A DNA stretch of 64,000 bases from Chroococcidiopsis thermalis PCC 7203 (GTDB lineage: Bacteria; Cyanobacteriota; Cyanobacteriia; Cyanobacteriales; Chroococcidiopsidaceae). Location of the stretch: contig NC_019695.1 in assembly GCF_000317125.1 (NCBI RefSeq), forward strand, positions 3,708,336 through 3,772,335, in the 5' to 3' direction. Below the pieces are notes generated by a model. That model saw only the letters and a list, made by a program, of their open reading frames with translations, ran no database searches and was not told the DNA's origin. Made by a program: the position numbers and the translations under genes. Below, in pieces: positions 17,000-25,536 of this stretch; position 1 is the first letter of the stretch; every line of letters starts with the position of its first letter.

Positions 17000-17496
17000 A
17001 GCTTTAGCTCCTTCTAAATTTAGATGTTAGATATTCAACCACTAACTGCATAAGAAATTGAATATCTATCTATTAACAAGATAGAAAAAGCAACTGTCGA
17101 ATTCCACAGCGTATCTCCCCAATACACTAGGTATTTACCCTAAGTATATCTACTGGCGTTTTTCTCTTTAATACAGAATTACACATTTAATTTCTATAGT
17201 GTATTTACCTAAAAAACTAGGTATGTCCCCTGAGTGAGATTACGCTCAGCTAAAAAATTCAAACTAACATCTATCTTTCAGATGATATACGTTAAGAGAG
17301 ACTATTTTTCTTGCTGATTTACCATCAAAAATAGTCTGCAACATAAAACCAAGCTATTGCAAAAGTCATTCTGTCTATTGAGTTAGCGATCGCTACTCAA
17401 AGGCAAAATATTAGCAACTTCTGCATCTAGCTTGGTTGAGAAAATAAATATTTTCAATCTTTAGACTTAGCGCTGTTAACCGTCAACTGTTAACCA
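17000..17496. other. AT-rich promoter region of the precursor genes
   Basis: Nearly 500 bp between the LuxR-type regulator and the first precursor. It holds the repeated array at 17111-17235. No ORF or terminator is convincing. Confidence 0.55.
17111..17235. promoter_or_regulatory. Four-copy GTATnTnCCy array in two 35-bp direct repeats
   Basis: Two 35-bp segments, 17111-17145 and 17201-17235, match at 27 of 35 positions and start 90 bp apart. Each contains two decamers of the form GTATnTnCCy whose starts are 20 bp apart (about two helical turns), with CTAG just before the second. The four decamers are GTATCTCCCC, GTATTTACCC, GTATTTACCT and GTATGTCCCC. The spacing suggests cooperative binding of a regulator upstream of the first precursor gene. 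The LuxR-type response regulator encoded next door is a natural candidate, but this is inference. Confidence 0.6.
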
Positions 17497-18264
17497 TCAA
17501 CTATTAATTAGATGGCGTTCTCTGGCAAAGCACGCAAGTTCTACTCTATTGTTGGTTCCAGTTTTACACAGTAAATTACTAACATACTTTTCTACTGTTC
17601 GAGGACTGAGGTATAAGCTAGAACCTATTTGAGCATTTGATAAACCTTTGACTAAAAGTTGAAGTACTGCTTGTTCTCTTTTAGTTAAGGAAAAATTATC
17701 AAAAGTCTTAGTATCAGTTGTCCTTTCCTGTTGGTGCTGGTAAGGATTATAGCGCGGTGTATCGACTCGAACAGTTGGTTCTTCTTGGCTTGAAGGATAG
17801 TGTAGTGTATTATAGGTTTTGCCTTGTTGCTGTTCCATATTTTGTTGTTGAAGCCGTAAGCGCCATTCCCACTGCATTAATTGGGATATTAACTGCGATC
17901 GCTCTAGTAAATTACGCACCACAGCATATAATTCATTCAATTCAAAGGGTTTGGCTAAATATGCATCTCCCCCTACTTGATAGCCGCGAATTCTTCCTTC
18001 AGTATCTGTTCGTGCTGTCAAAAACATTACGGGTAGGAGTCGAAATGTTGGATGCTGACGTATCCACTCAATTAACTCGTAGCCATCCATCTCTGGCATA
18101 CTAATATCAGTAATGACGAGATGCGGTTGACATTCCTCAATCTGCTTCTGCGCTTCTTTCCCATTCTCAGCTGCGATCGCTGAATATCCCCACTGCTTCA
18201 AAGAACAACTCACCAGCAGACGAATAGCCGGATCGTCATCGACGACAAGGATTAATAATGACAT
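17497..18264 (-). CDS. Response regulator with LuxR-type HTH
   Basis: 255 residues. The receiver domain is at about 1-120 (VVDDDPAIRLL, phospho-acceptor Asp in HLVITDISMPEMDG, Thr in MFLTART, Lys in DAYLAKPFELNEL). A Gln-rich linker with MEQQQGK and YNPYQHQQ follows. The C-terminal LuxR/NarL helix-turn-helix is SLTKREQAVLQLLVKGLSNAQIGSSLYLSPRTVEKYVSNLL. No kinase is adjacent. It is transcribed in the same direction as the bacteriocin island and lies immediately upstream of it, so it is a candidate activator of the precursor promoter. Confidence 0.88.
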   Translation of the reverse strand: MSLLILVVDDDPAIRLLVSCSLKQWGYSAIAAENGKEAQKQIEECQPHLVITDISMPEMDGYELIEWIRQHPTFRLLPVMFLTARTDTEGRIRGYQVGGDAYLAKPFELNELYAVVRNLLERSQLISQLMQWEWRLRLQQQNMEQQQGKTYNTLHYPSSQEEPTVRVDTPRYNPYQHQQERTTDTKTFDNFSLTKREQAVLQLLVKGLSNAQIGSSLYLSPRTVEKYVSNLLCKTGTNNRVELACFARERHLINS

Positions 18265-18900
18265 ATTGTAAATTTTTCTCTAACTATTTTGAGTTAGCTG
18301 CCGCGAACTGACTGCCTAGTAGAAGATAGACAGTCCCCGATCTAGAGAAATTGGAATTCCTTGACACCCTGAGAATAGAAACTTGAGTTCTCTTTGTTCT
18401 CTCTTATTTTTTTATCGATACCAACTTGAATCTAAAAAAGTATGAGTGTTTTATTCTTTATTCTGTTACAGAGTATACTCTATTTTTTTCTTTTTTTTCA
18501 ATTGTACTGTCTTTGAAAAGCAGAGACTCTACCATAAGTCAGAGTTCTCTAGTTTGAATTTATGTAACCAAACTTACTGTAAGTGAAATACAACTTTTTC
18601 GGTAAAAATTGCTACTAATAAAAACTGATGCTTACTTGTCACATTCTACTACTAAAATCGCCCTGCTTGTTTCAGTTTACTAATTTGCTAGTTGCTACCA
18701 TTTTGCGATCGCCTAAAATTTCGGTTTCGATGCTGAGAGAACTGGAGTAGTTAGTATCAATCGACAAAGTCATTGAAGGGAATAGATACGATAATCAACT
18801 GTTTTCATCTTAATGGGTAAAAAAGCAATCCTTCCTTTCACCCATAGACACTAGACCAAATAAGGGTTTTAATGATCTTAGCCCCGCGTCTTATCTGTCT
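18265..18900. other. Large AT-rich divergent intergenic region
   Basis: About 640 bp between the divergent regulator and nuclease-ParA genes. I see a short hairpin (CTAACT/AGTTAG near 18280) and a GAGTATACTC palindrome near 18471. There is no credible ORF and no RNA gene. Confidence 0.5.
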
Positions 18901-20046
18901 ATGTCCTCATCCCTGCAACCACCATACATACAGGATTTCACTCACTTCGAGCAGCACGTAGCCAGAATTTTTCACAGACACGGGTGGACGGTTGTGACTC
19001 CCGAACAAAACCAAGCAGGTTACGATTTAGTTGTCAGTAAAAGCAATATTGTGGCAGCTGTTCAAGTCAAGTGGCTCAAAAATAACGTTGCCGCACCGCA
19101 AATTTTAAAGTTTGTTGACTTTCTTGAATCTCCAGCAGCTTGTCAGTTTAATTATGGTATTTTCATTACTACAAAAGATTATAGTGGACCAGCTCGCGCC
19201 CTAATTAAATCTTGGGGAAAAGATGCGAGAATTCGCTGTGGCATCGCTTCCGAACATAAAATTACTTGGGTAAATGGCGATGACGGTACACCTCCACCCC
19301 AACCACCAAAACAAGACAAGATTTATTTTGGGATTTTCACTTGTAAAGGTGGAGTTGGAAAAACCACAGTTGCAGCGCACTTAGCAGGAGCATTTGCCTT
19401 ACAAGGATTCAATGTTGCTTTGGTAGATTTAGATCCAGAACAAAACTTACATAAATTAGTAGGAGATGGGGTTTACGTTCCTAATAGTAAAGGTACGGGT
19501 ACAACTATTGAAGTCTACGATGCAAGAGCTTGGGATGAAAACGCCGCCCGTGATTGCAAAATAGTTATATGTGATTGTTCTCCTGCTTTAGAACGCAACC
19601 CAAGAGAACTAATTGAGAAATTTGATTATTGTATTATTCCTACAACTTTGAATCCTCTAGGTATTAATAAACATGGAATCGTGATTCAAGATACAGTGCA
19701 AAAAATTAGAAGTATTAATCAAGCTGCTCACCTATTTGTTTTAGTTAATAATTTTAGAGATCCAGGAATTAGACGATTCAAAATTTTAAAAGAGTCATTT
19801 TTATCGGTTTATAAACATATTAGCCAGAACGATAAGAAGTTTCATTGTATCGATCCAGAACAAGTTTGCATTCGTACTAGCGACCAACTATACTACTGGG
19901 GAATCCATATTCTAGAGAATCCCGATAATCCATCGAGTGAACTAGCATTTCAGTTGATCGGTGGCAAGTGTTATCCGCGAGATGATTTTATTAGCTTAGT
20001 CGATTACATAGAAAGAGAAGCAGGGATCGGAATTCTGCGAGAATAA
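18901..20046 (+). CDS. Mrr-type PD-(D/E)xK nuclease fused to a ParA-type ATPase
   Basis: 381 residues in two domains. Residues about 10-135 look like an Mrr-cat restriction endonuclease: FEQHVARIFHRHGWTV, then Asp42 in AGYDLVV and the QxK pair Gln55/Lys57 in AAVQVKW, a complete catalytic set. A Pro-rich linker (GTPPPQPPKQDK) leads to a ParA/MinD ATPase at about 145-381. This has the deviant Walker A CKGGVGKTTVAAHLAG, Walker A' ALVDLDPEQN and Walker B IVICDCSP. No methyltransferase, ParB or replication gene is nearby. The ATG at 18901 has no strong ribosome-binding site. The role is unknown; a DNA-positioning or defence nuclease is possible. Confidence 0.82.
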   Translation: MSSSLQPPYIQDFTHFEQHVARIFHRHGWTVVTPEQNQAGYDLVVSKSNIVAAVQVKWLKNNVAAPQILKFVDFLESPAACQFNYGIFITTKDYSGPARALIKSWGKDARIRCGIASEHKITWVNGDDGTPPPQPPKQDKIYFGIFTCKGGVGKTTVAAHLAGAFALQGFNVALVDLDPEQNLHKLVGDGVYVPNSKGTGTTIEVYDARAWDENAARDCKIVICDCSPALERNPRELIEKFDYCIIPTTLNPLGINKHGIVIQDTVQKIRSINQAAHLFVLVNNFRDPGIRRFKILKESFLSVYKHISQNDKKFHCIDPEQVCIRTSDQLYYWGIHILENPDNPSSELAFQLIGGKCYPRDDFISLVDYIEREAGIGILRE

Positions 20047-20076
20047 TAGGGGATATTGTCACTAGAACGCATAAAC

Positions 20077-20361
20077 ATGGAAGATTTTAATTTCATCACC
20101 CCTCTGGGACTATTTGCAGGAGTCCTGACAACGATCGCATACTTACCCCAGTTGGTCAAAACTTGGAAGACGAAATCAGCTCACGATCTTTCTTGGAGTA
20201 TGCTCATCGTTTTATGTACGGGAATAATTCTGTGGTTGGTTTACGGCTTTTACGTACACGATATTCCTATCATCGCTGCCAATATCGTAACATTTATTTT
20301 TGCTGGAATGATTTTGATGCTGAAGATTCGCTATAAATCAGATCCTAGCGAAGAGAATTAA
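20077..20361 (+). CDS. SemiSWEET-type sugar transporter
   Basis: 94 residues forming one three-helix MtN3 unit: FITPLGLFAGVLTTIAYLPQLVKTWKTKSAHDLSWSM, then LIVLCTGIILWLVYGFY and IIAANIVTFIFAGMILMLKI. The YLPQ motif in helix 1 and the SW motif are typical of SemiSWEETs, which dimerise to move sugars across the membrane. I chose the ATG at 20077 over a TTG at 20056 because it begins at the usual family position. It lies 30 bp after the nuclease-ParA gene and may be cotranscribed with it, but no functional link is evident. Confidence 0.85.
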   Translation: MEDFNFITPLGLFAGVLTTIAYLPQLVKTWKTKSAHDLSWSMLIVLCTGIILWLVYGFYVHDIPIIAANIVTFIFAGMILMLKIRYKSDPSEEN

Positions 20362-20389
20362 CTTTGTCCAAATGTACCTCATAACCAAT

Positions 20390-20417
20390 GTAGAGATGCA
20401 CGAGATCGCGTCTCTAC
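20390..20417. repeat. Diverged palindrome (GTAGAGA/TCTCTAC)
   Basis: GTAGAGA and TCTCTAC arms with a diverged centre lie between the convergent SemiSWEET and TMEM14 genes. It is the third member of the 4455/7971 palindrome family. Confidence 0.6.
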
Positions 20418-20722
20418 AAATTTTTCAACATAACTACCAACGCTGTTACACCTACAACAGTCATTAATCCTGTTGGCATGAATTTGCGTGTTTTTATCAG
20501 ACGAGTAGTAAAAATAATCACTAATATTGCTGTAACTATAGCAGCTAACCCGAGACCCCAGACTTGACCAAAAGATCGCGCAACTCCTCCCAGAATCAGC
20601 AATAACCCGCTAGCAGTACCAGAAATCAGCGAAGCCTGACTCTGAGCTTGCTTATAGCCAATCGCGCCGCCAACTATGGCTAAAATCCCATACGCGATCG
20701 CCGCAACCACACCTGGATTCAT
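20414..20722 (-). CDS. TMEM14-family small membrane protein
   Basis: 102 residues with four hydrophobic segments: VVAAIAYGILAIVGGAIGY, SLISGTASGLLLILGG, GLGLAAIVTAILVIIF and TGLMTVVGVTALVVMLKNL. The RFxKTRKFMPTG-like loop (TRLIKTRKFMPTGLM) is the family signature. Plant and animal relatives are linked to lipid or haem-precursor export from organelles; no bacterial function is established. Its stop overlaps the palindrome shared with the convergent SemiSWEET gene. Confidence 0.85.
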   Translation of the reverse strand: MNPGVVAAIAYGILAIVGGAIGYKQAQSQASLISGTASGLLLILGGVARSFGQVWGLGLAAIVTAILVIIFTTRLIKTRKFMPTGLMTVVGVTALVVMLKNL

Positions 20723-20899
20723 TACCTGAAGATTTGTTCAATAATTTAACTATTATTTCATTTTTTCAAACATATAAACGTATATTTTTGTATCCCAGAG
20801 CAATTTACCATCTACCAAGAATTTGTAATAAATTCTCCCAGACTCCAGTAGCGATCCTCCTCAAATTTAGTTGGTAAATCTTTTCATCTAGCACAATTC

Positions 20900-21535
20900 T
20901 CAGCTAACAGGAAAAATTCGATTGCCAACTAATGCTAATTGCTGCACATTCTCATTATGAGTATTTTCATCTGTAGTAAAGTGCTTGTCAATCAATTCTG
21001 CAACCTGCTCGGTTTGTACGCGGGTATATCTAGTTTTATCGGGCATCACCACGACATTTGGTCCAGCTTTGCACTGTTTGAGGCAACCAGTAGGCTTAAT
21101 TTCTACCTCATTTTCCAAACCGCGCTCATTCAAAGATGCTTGTAATGCTTTACAAACTCCGTTTGCACCCCGTTTGACGCAATCAGACTTCTGACACACT
21201 AAGATACTAGCTTTTGCTTTGGTTTGTCGTTTAACAGGTGTAGCAGGAGTCATAGCTGGCGGTTGGCGATCGATAACGATCACTCGTTCTGCCTTCAATT
21301 TGAGCGAATCTTTTTTATAGTCAAACTTTCTCTCACCAAAAATTTGTACTACATCCCCTAAATTCAGGTTTAACTCCATAGGTGAACGCAGATACTTGGG
21401 TAGTTTGACTCGATATTCACCTTCTAAAGTGCCAACTTGCAAATATTTACGCTTATAGCCATCTTCTAATTCAAACCTGAGAAATTTTCCCTCTAAGCTA
21501 AAAGCCGATACTTCTTTACCAAAGCGACTACTCAT
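20900..21535 (-). CDS. Thioredoxin-like [2Fe-2S] ferredoxin domain protein
   Basis: 211 residues. The N-terminal part (about 1-75) is a beta-rich OB-like region (SLEGKFLRFELEDGYKRKYLQVGTLEGEYRVKLPKYLRSP). Residues about 108-195 form a thioredoxin-like [2Fe-2S] domain with cysteines in ILVCQKSDCVKRGANGVC and PTGCLKQCKAGPNVVVMPD, close to the subunit fold of NuoE and Hox diaphorases. No hydrogenase or complex I genes are adjacent, so it is a free-standing electron carrier or regulator of unknown partner. GAAGGTGAT precedes the ATG. The 80-residue gene upstream is 49 bp away on the same strand. Confidence 0.82.
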   Translation of the reverse strand: MSSRFGKEVSAFSLEGKFLRFELEDGYKRKYLQVGTLEGEYRVKLPKYLRSPMELNLNLGDVVQIFGERKFDYKKDSLKLKAERVIVIDRQPPAMTPATPVKRQTKAKASILVCQKSDCVKRGANGVCKALQASLNERGLENEVEIKPTGCLKQCKAGPNVVVMPDKTRYTRVQTEQVAELIDKHFTTDENTHNENVQQLALVGNRIFPVS

Positions 21536-21583
21536 TGCTTTATCACCTTCGGATGAACGACAACCAATGCTCGATCTACGGTT

Positions 21584-21826
21584 TTACCAGCACTGTTTTA
21601 ACCACCACACCAAATCTTGGCGAGATGCAGTGAATTGTCTCAAAACACTACTCAATTGAACTGCCGTTGTGGGATCGGCTATCTCAACTTTTAATGGCTG
21701 TCCGGCATCGCACCAACAAGGAATCTCTAACTCTTGTAAACGTTGATACACCTGCCATCTATCTGCCCATTTCACTTCCACAATTTCTCTAACTTCCGGT
21801 TCGCAACCTAACGGCTTCAACCCCAT
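21584..21826 (-). CDS. Conserved hypothetical protein
   Basis: 80 residues: MGLKPLGCEPEVREIVEVKW, then WQVYQRLQELEIPCWC and VLRQFTASRQDLVWWLKQCW. Compact alpha/beta composition with four Cys and no membrane segment. CGGAGGGT precedes the ATG, a very good ribosome-binding site. It reads like a small protein conserved in cyanobacteria, but I cannot assign a function. It is likely cotranscribed with the 2Fe-2S gene downstream. Confidence 0.65.
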   Translation of the reverse strand: MGLKPLGCEPEVREIVEVKWADRWQVYQRLQELEIPCWCDAGQPLKVEIADPTTAVQLSSVLRQFTASRQDLVWWLKQCW

Positions 21827-22098
21827 ACCCTCCGATGCTCAAATTACATTTCGTCATCTTATTGCCGTGACTAGCCGTGCTAGTTGCCGACAGTTTAACT
21901 TTACCCAATAGCATACCCTAAATGCAAATAATTCTCATGATATTTGCAAAAAACTTTCTTTAATCAAGGGTTGTCTCAACAGTCAAAAGCACTGAAATAC
22001 ATAGCGCTCGCGCTGTTTAAAGCTTGACTAGAGAGCGATAATGAAAGTAGCAGTGAGTTATCGATAACAGCATCACAACCAGCAAAGAGAGGAGAACC

Positions 22099-22650
22099 AT
22101 GTCTGAGGCAACAATTCTACGGAACTTCGGTCAGGTATATGACAACCCTATTCTGCTCGATCGCAGTGTCACCACTCCTGTTTGCGAAGGATTAAATATT
22201 GCTCTTGCTAGCTTTCAGGGTTTGTACCTGCAATACCAAAAACATCATTTTGTTGTTGAGGGTGCAGAATTCTATATGCTGCATCAGTATTTCAGCGAAA
22301 GCTATGAAGAAGTCCAGGGACACGTTCACGATGTTGGCGAACGTTTAGATGGACTGGGTGGCGTACCCGTAGCTAGTTTTAGCCAACTCGCCCAGATGTG
22401 CTGCTTCGAGCCAGAACCAGACGGTGTTTTTGCTTGCCGTCAAATGGTAGAACACGACTTAGCAGCAGAACAGGCAATTATTGGGTTAATCCGTCGTCAA
22501 GCCGCTCAAGCAGAAAGTTTAGGCGATCGCGCTACCCGTTACTTATACGAGAAAATCCTACTCGAAACCGAAGAAAGAGCATATCACTTAGGGCATTTCC
22601 TCGCCCACGACAGCCTAACGTTAGGTTTTATGGGGAACGGTTCTAGGTAG
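22099..22650 (+). CDS. dps: Dps-family ferritin-like DNA-protection protein
   Basis: A 183-residue four-helix protein forming dodecamers that oxidise and store iron and protect DNA from peroxide. The intersubunit ferroxidase motif is visible in [42 protein letters not shown] (His, then Asp/Glu), preceded by [12 protein letters not shown]. The C-terminal helix [13 protein letters not shown] is His-rich, as in cyanobacterial DpsA. AGAGAGGAGAACC precedes the ATG. It appears to be a single-gene unit. Heptamer repeats begin at its stop codon. Confidence 0.92.
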   Translation: MSEATILRNFGQVYDNPILLDRSVTTPVCEGLNIALASFQGLYLQYQKHHFVVEGAEFYMLHQYFSESYEEVQGHVHDVGERLDGLGGVPVASFSQLAQMCCFEPEPDGVFACRQMVEHDLAAEQAIIGLIRRQAAQAESLGDRATRYLYEKILLETEERAYHLGHFLAHDSLTLGFMGNGSR

Positions 22651-22673
22651 GAGTGAGGAGTGAGGAGTGAGGG
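22650..22673. repeat. GAGGAGT heptamer repeat
   Basis: Three GAGTGAG/GAGGAGT units directly after the dps stop codon. Confidence 0.65.
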
Positions 22674-22851
22674 AAAGAAGAGAGCTGAGGGAGCTGGGGG
22701 AGCAACTGCTATTCGCAATTTGCAATTAAGCAACTAAGCAACTTTTCGCTCCTCTCCCTCTTTTCTCTCTATAAGATTTTGTTTATGACTTCCGTTGCAG
22801 CGATCGCTAGCTAAAGATCGAATCGTAGGGACATTCCAGGTTTCTGTTCTC

Positions 22852-23038
22852 AGCTCCCTTGTCCCCCTTGTCCCCCTTGTCCCCCTTGTCCCCCTTGTCC
22901 CCCTTGTCCCCCTTGTCCCCCTTGTCCCCCTTGTCCCCCTTGTCCCCCTTGTCTCCCCCCTCTCCCTTGTCCCCCTTGTCCCCCTTGTCTCCCCCCTCTC
23001 CCCTTGTCCCCCTTGTTCCCCTTGTCCCCTGCTCCCTG
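22852..23038. repeat. Nonamer tandem array (GTCCCCCTT)
   Basis: The unit GTCCCCCTT is repeated exactly ten times (22861-22950), then continues with variants containing TCTCCC and TTCCCC. Related units occur inside the GH3 glycosidase gene and in the tail of trmD. Both long frames through this array (Leu-Val-Pro and Ser-Pro-Leu repeats) are artefacts of the period. It lies between dps and the sigma factor gene. Confidence 0.92.
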
Positions 23039-23548
23039 CCTTACATCAACCTAAGTCACTCAAAACGCAAAATATTAAAACATTTACTGTTTTTTGTCTC
23101 CTCTGATGCATTCATTAGTCAAATTACTAGTTAACTTTGACTAAAAAATGCAACTTTTGTGTGCGTGAAACAGTTTAACTTTGGAGTGCGATCGCCCTGT
23201 GAGGGCAAGTCGTGGAGCTAACTCAACTCTCAAGCTGAGATAGAAAATGCAGGCAGTGGCAGTTTCCTCTCAGAAATGTTACAATTATTAATAGTGTAGA
23301 ATGTTAATCTTAAGCGATCCAATGACCGATTGGAGGGTAGTAAAGCTGCTCTACCTGTAGAGACAGCTCTAAAATTAAATTTCCGCAAACAACTAGATGT
23401 TGTCCAATTCTTGTAACACTATAGCCTTCTGCTGTCTGGATACGTAACAGAAAAAGCTTGTCTCATCAGCAGAGGGCTTGGTAGTGAAATAAGTGTTACT
23501 CTTTTATTTCCACACAGCTGCTTACTACTGATAAAGAAACCTAGCGCC
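23039..23548. other. Long leader region of the sigma factor gene
   Basis: About 510 bp with no credible ORF. It probably holds the sigma factor promoter and a long untranslated leader. I see no clear -10/-35 pair that I would assert. Confidence 0.45.
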
Positions 23549-24505
23549 ATGAAAACCGCTCAGACAACCACTGACCTTGTACGTACTTACTTGCGTGAGA
23601 TTGGTCGTGTTCCATTACTGACCCACGAGCAGGAGATTGTATATGGCAAGCAAGTGCAGCGACTCAGCACCCTGTACGCGCTCCAAGAAGAGTTAGTTGC
23701 AAAGCTGGGGCGCGAACCAACCCTAGAAGAGTGGAGTGAAGCAGCACGAATAGATAAAACAGCCTTATCTACAGCGATCGCCGAAGGAGAAATTGCTAAA
23801 CGCAGAATGGTAGAAGCTAACCTGCGACTAGTCGTCTCCGTCGCTAAAAAGTACATCAAGCGTAACGTAGACTTATTGGATTTAATCCAAGAAGGGACGA
23901 TCGGGATGCAGCGGGGTGTAGAGAAGTTTGACCCAACTAAAGGTTATAGATTTTCTACTTATGCTTATTGGTGGATTCGGCAAGCAATCACGCGGGCGAT
24001 CGCCGAAAAAGGACGAACCATTCGCCTACCGATTCACATTACAGAAAAATTAAACAAAATCAAAAAAGCACAGCGTCAACTCTCTCAAAATCTAGGACGC
24101 GCCCCAAGTATCGTGGAGTTAGCTACAGCACTAGAACTCACACCCAAACAGGTACGCGAGTATTTAGAAAGAGCGAGATTACCACTATCGTTAGATTTGC
24201 GGGTAGGAGACAACCAAGATACAGAATTGGGCGAACTATTAGAGGATACGAGTCTTTCCCCAGAAGAATTCGTGACTGAGTCCTGCTTATCTACCGATAT
24301 TGAGAAGCTGATGGCGGATTTGACTCCGCAGCAGCGGGAAGTTTTATCATTACGCTTTGGCTTAGCTGACGGACAAGCAATGACGTTAGCCAAGATTGGC
24401 GATCGCCTCAATATCAGCCGCGAACGGGTACGCCAAATCGAGCGCGAAGCCCTCACCAAGCTCCGCAAGCGTAAAGCAGACCTCGACCAGTATTTGGCTA
24501 GCTAG
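23549..24505 (+). CDS. Group 2 RNA polymerase sigma-70 factor (SigB/SigD-type)
   Basis: 318 residues. Region 1.2 is [28 protein letters not shown]. Region 2 is [70 protein letters not shown], and region 3 is [19 protein letters not shown]. Region 4 is [14 protein letters not shown] with helix-turn-helix [29 protein letters not shown]. It lacks the long N-terminal region of the primary factor, so it is a group 2 factor of the SigB/SigD kind used in stress or dark responses. The exact member cannot be fixed by eye. Downstream sequence is heptamer repeat. Confidence 0.9.
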   Translation: MKTAQTTTDLVRTYLREIGRVPLLTHEQEIVYGKQVQRLSTLYALQEELVAKLGREPTLEEWSEAARIDKTALSTAIAEGEIAKRRMVEANLRLVVSVAKKYIKRNVDLLDLIQEGTIGMQRGVEKFDPTKGYRFSTYAYWWIRQAITRAIAEKGRTIRLPIHITEKLNKIKKAQRQLSQNLGRAPSIVELATALELTPKQVREYLERARLPLSLDLRVGDNQDTELGELLEDTSLSPEEFVTESCLSTDIEKLMADLTPQQREVLSLRFGLADGQAMTLAKIGDRLNISRERVRQIEREALTKLRKRKADLDQYLAS

Positions 24506-24550
24506 GAAGCAGGGGAAAAGAAAGCTGAGGGAGCTGAGGGAGAAAAAACG

Positions 24551-24580
24551 ACCAACTACCAACTACCAACTACCAATTAC
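24551..24580. repeat. Heptamer tandem repeat (CCAACTA)
   Basis: Four CCAACTA/CCAATTA units after the sigma factor gene; the same unit occurs inside priA. Confidence 0.8.
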
Positions 24581-24764
24581 TTGTAATCCCCCTCGTGGAG
24601 CAACAACCCTCCAAATTTAGTTCGGTTTTGCCACCTATCATATCCGCGCCTACCTGTTACATTAAATTTACATAAAGACGCTATTTGTCGGCTAAATTGT
24701 AAACAACACTAACAGCAAGTCGATCGGTTACAATTTGGCAACCGAACTGTAAGGGAGGTCATCA

Positions 24765-25106
24765 GTGAACGACTCATCACATCAAGTTTCCGAGTTTTTC
24801 CCAGGAGAATCAAAGGACAGCGATTCCTTATGGCAATACGTCCAGTCGCTAAGTCCAGAGGCTATTACTCAGCTATCCCAGCCTAGCTCTACTGAAGTAT
24901 TCCAGATGATCGAGCGTAATATCATCGGTATGTTAGGTAGTTTACCTGGAGAAAATTTCGGTATAACGATTACAACTAACCGTGAAAGTTTGGGTAGATT
25001 ACTCGCTTCAGCAATGATTAGTGGTTATTTCTTACGCAATGCCGAACAACGCATGATGTTTGAAAAGTCCCTAGAAGCAACGGAAGTCATCGGGACACAG
25101 GAATAA
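24765..25106 (+). CDS. DUF760 domain protein
   Basis: 113 residues. The block LWQYVQSLSPEAITQLSQPSSTEVFQMIERNIIGMLGSLP, followed by TITTNRESLGRLLASAMISGYFLRNAEQRMMFEKSL, is the DUF760 signature found across cyanobacteria and plastids. No function is established for bacteria. The GTG start at 24765 has GGGAGG 6 nt upstream. mutT follows 16 bp later, so the two are probably one transcript. Confidence 0.88.
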   Translation: MNDSSHQVSEFFPGESKDSDSLWQYVQSLSPEAITQLSQPSSTEVFQMIERNIIGMLGSLPGENFGITITTNRESLGRLLASAMISGYFLRNAEQRMMFEKSLEATEVIGTQE

Positions 25107-25122
25107 GTAAAACAAACCGTCC

Positions 25123-25536
25123 ATGACTTCAAAACCCATTTCAATTCCGCATAAAATTATCGGCGTGGGCGTTCTGTGGAACGCTCAACAACAAATTTTA
25201 ATCGATCGCCGTCGCCCAGAGGGGGCAATGGGCGGATTGTGGGAATTCCCCGGCGGAAAATTGGAGCCAGGAGAGACGGTAGAAGAATGCATCAGGCGCG
25301 AACTGATGGAAGAGTTAGGGGTAGAAGTTGAAGTCGGCGATCGCCTCATCACTATCGAACACGACTACTCTCATTTGCGCGTAACGCTAGCAGTACACCA
25401 CTGTCATTATTTGGGTGGAGTCCCTCAGCCGATCGAGTGTGCGGAGATCCGTTGGGTAACTCTAGATGAAATTGAACAATACAACTTTCCTGCGGCTAAC
25501 GTGCAGATTATTGCTGCAATAAAAGATTATAAATAA
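25123..25536 (+). CDS. mutT: 8-oxo-dGTP diphosphatase (Nudix)
   Basis: 137 residues. The Nudix box reads GGKLEPGETVEECIRRELMEELGVEVE, in the order G-x5-E-x7-REUxEE-x-GU. It is preceded by ILIDRRRPEGAMGGLWEFPGG, the typical MutT substrate-side strand. It removes oxidised dGTP from the nucleotide pool. At 137 residues it is a stand-alone MutT and not the MutY-fused form. The short spacing from the DUF760 gene suggests cotranscription, and a strong hairpin closes the unit. Confidence 0.88.
   Translation: MTSKPISIPHKIIGVGVLWNAQQQILIDRRRPEGAMGGLWEFPGGKLEPGETVEECIRRELMEELGVEVEVGDRLITIEHDYSHLRVTLAVHHCHYLGGVPQPIECAEIRWVTLDEIEQYNFPAANVQIIAAIKDYK

Noticed and set aside
22852-23038. Possible CRISPR array
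   Set aside because: The units are 9 bp, contiguous and without spacers, and no cas genes are present.
22795-23134. Two open frames giving Leu-Val-Pro and Ser-Pro-Leu repeat proteins
   Set aside because: Both are produced by the GTCCCCCTT nonamer array, whose nine-base period leaves frames open. No ribosome-binding site or non-repeat domain supports them.
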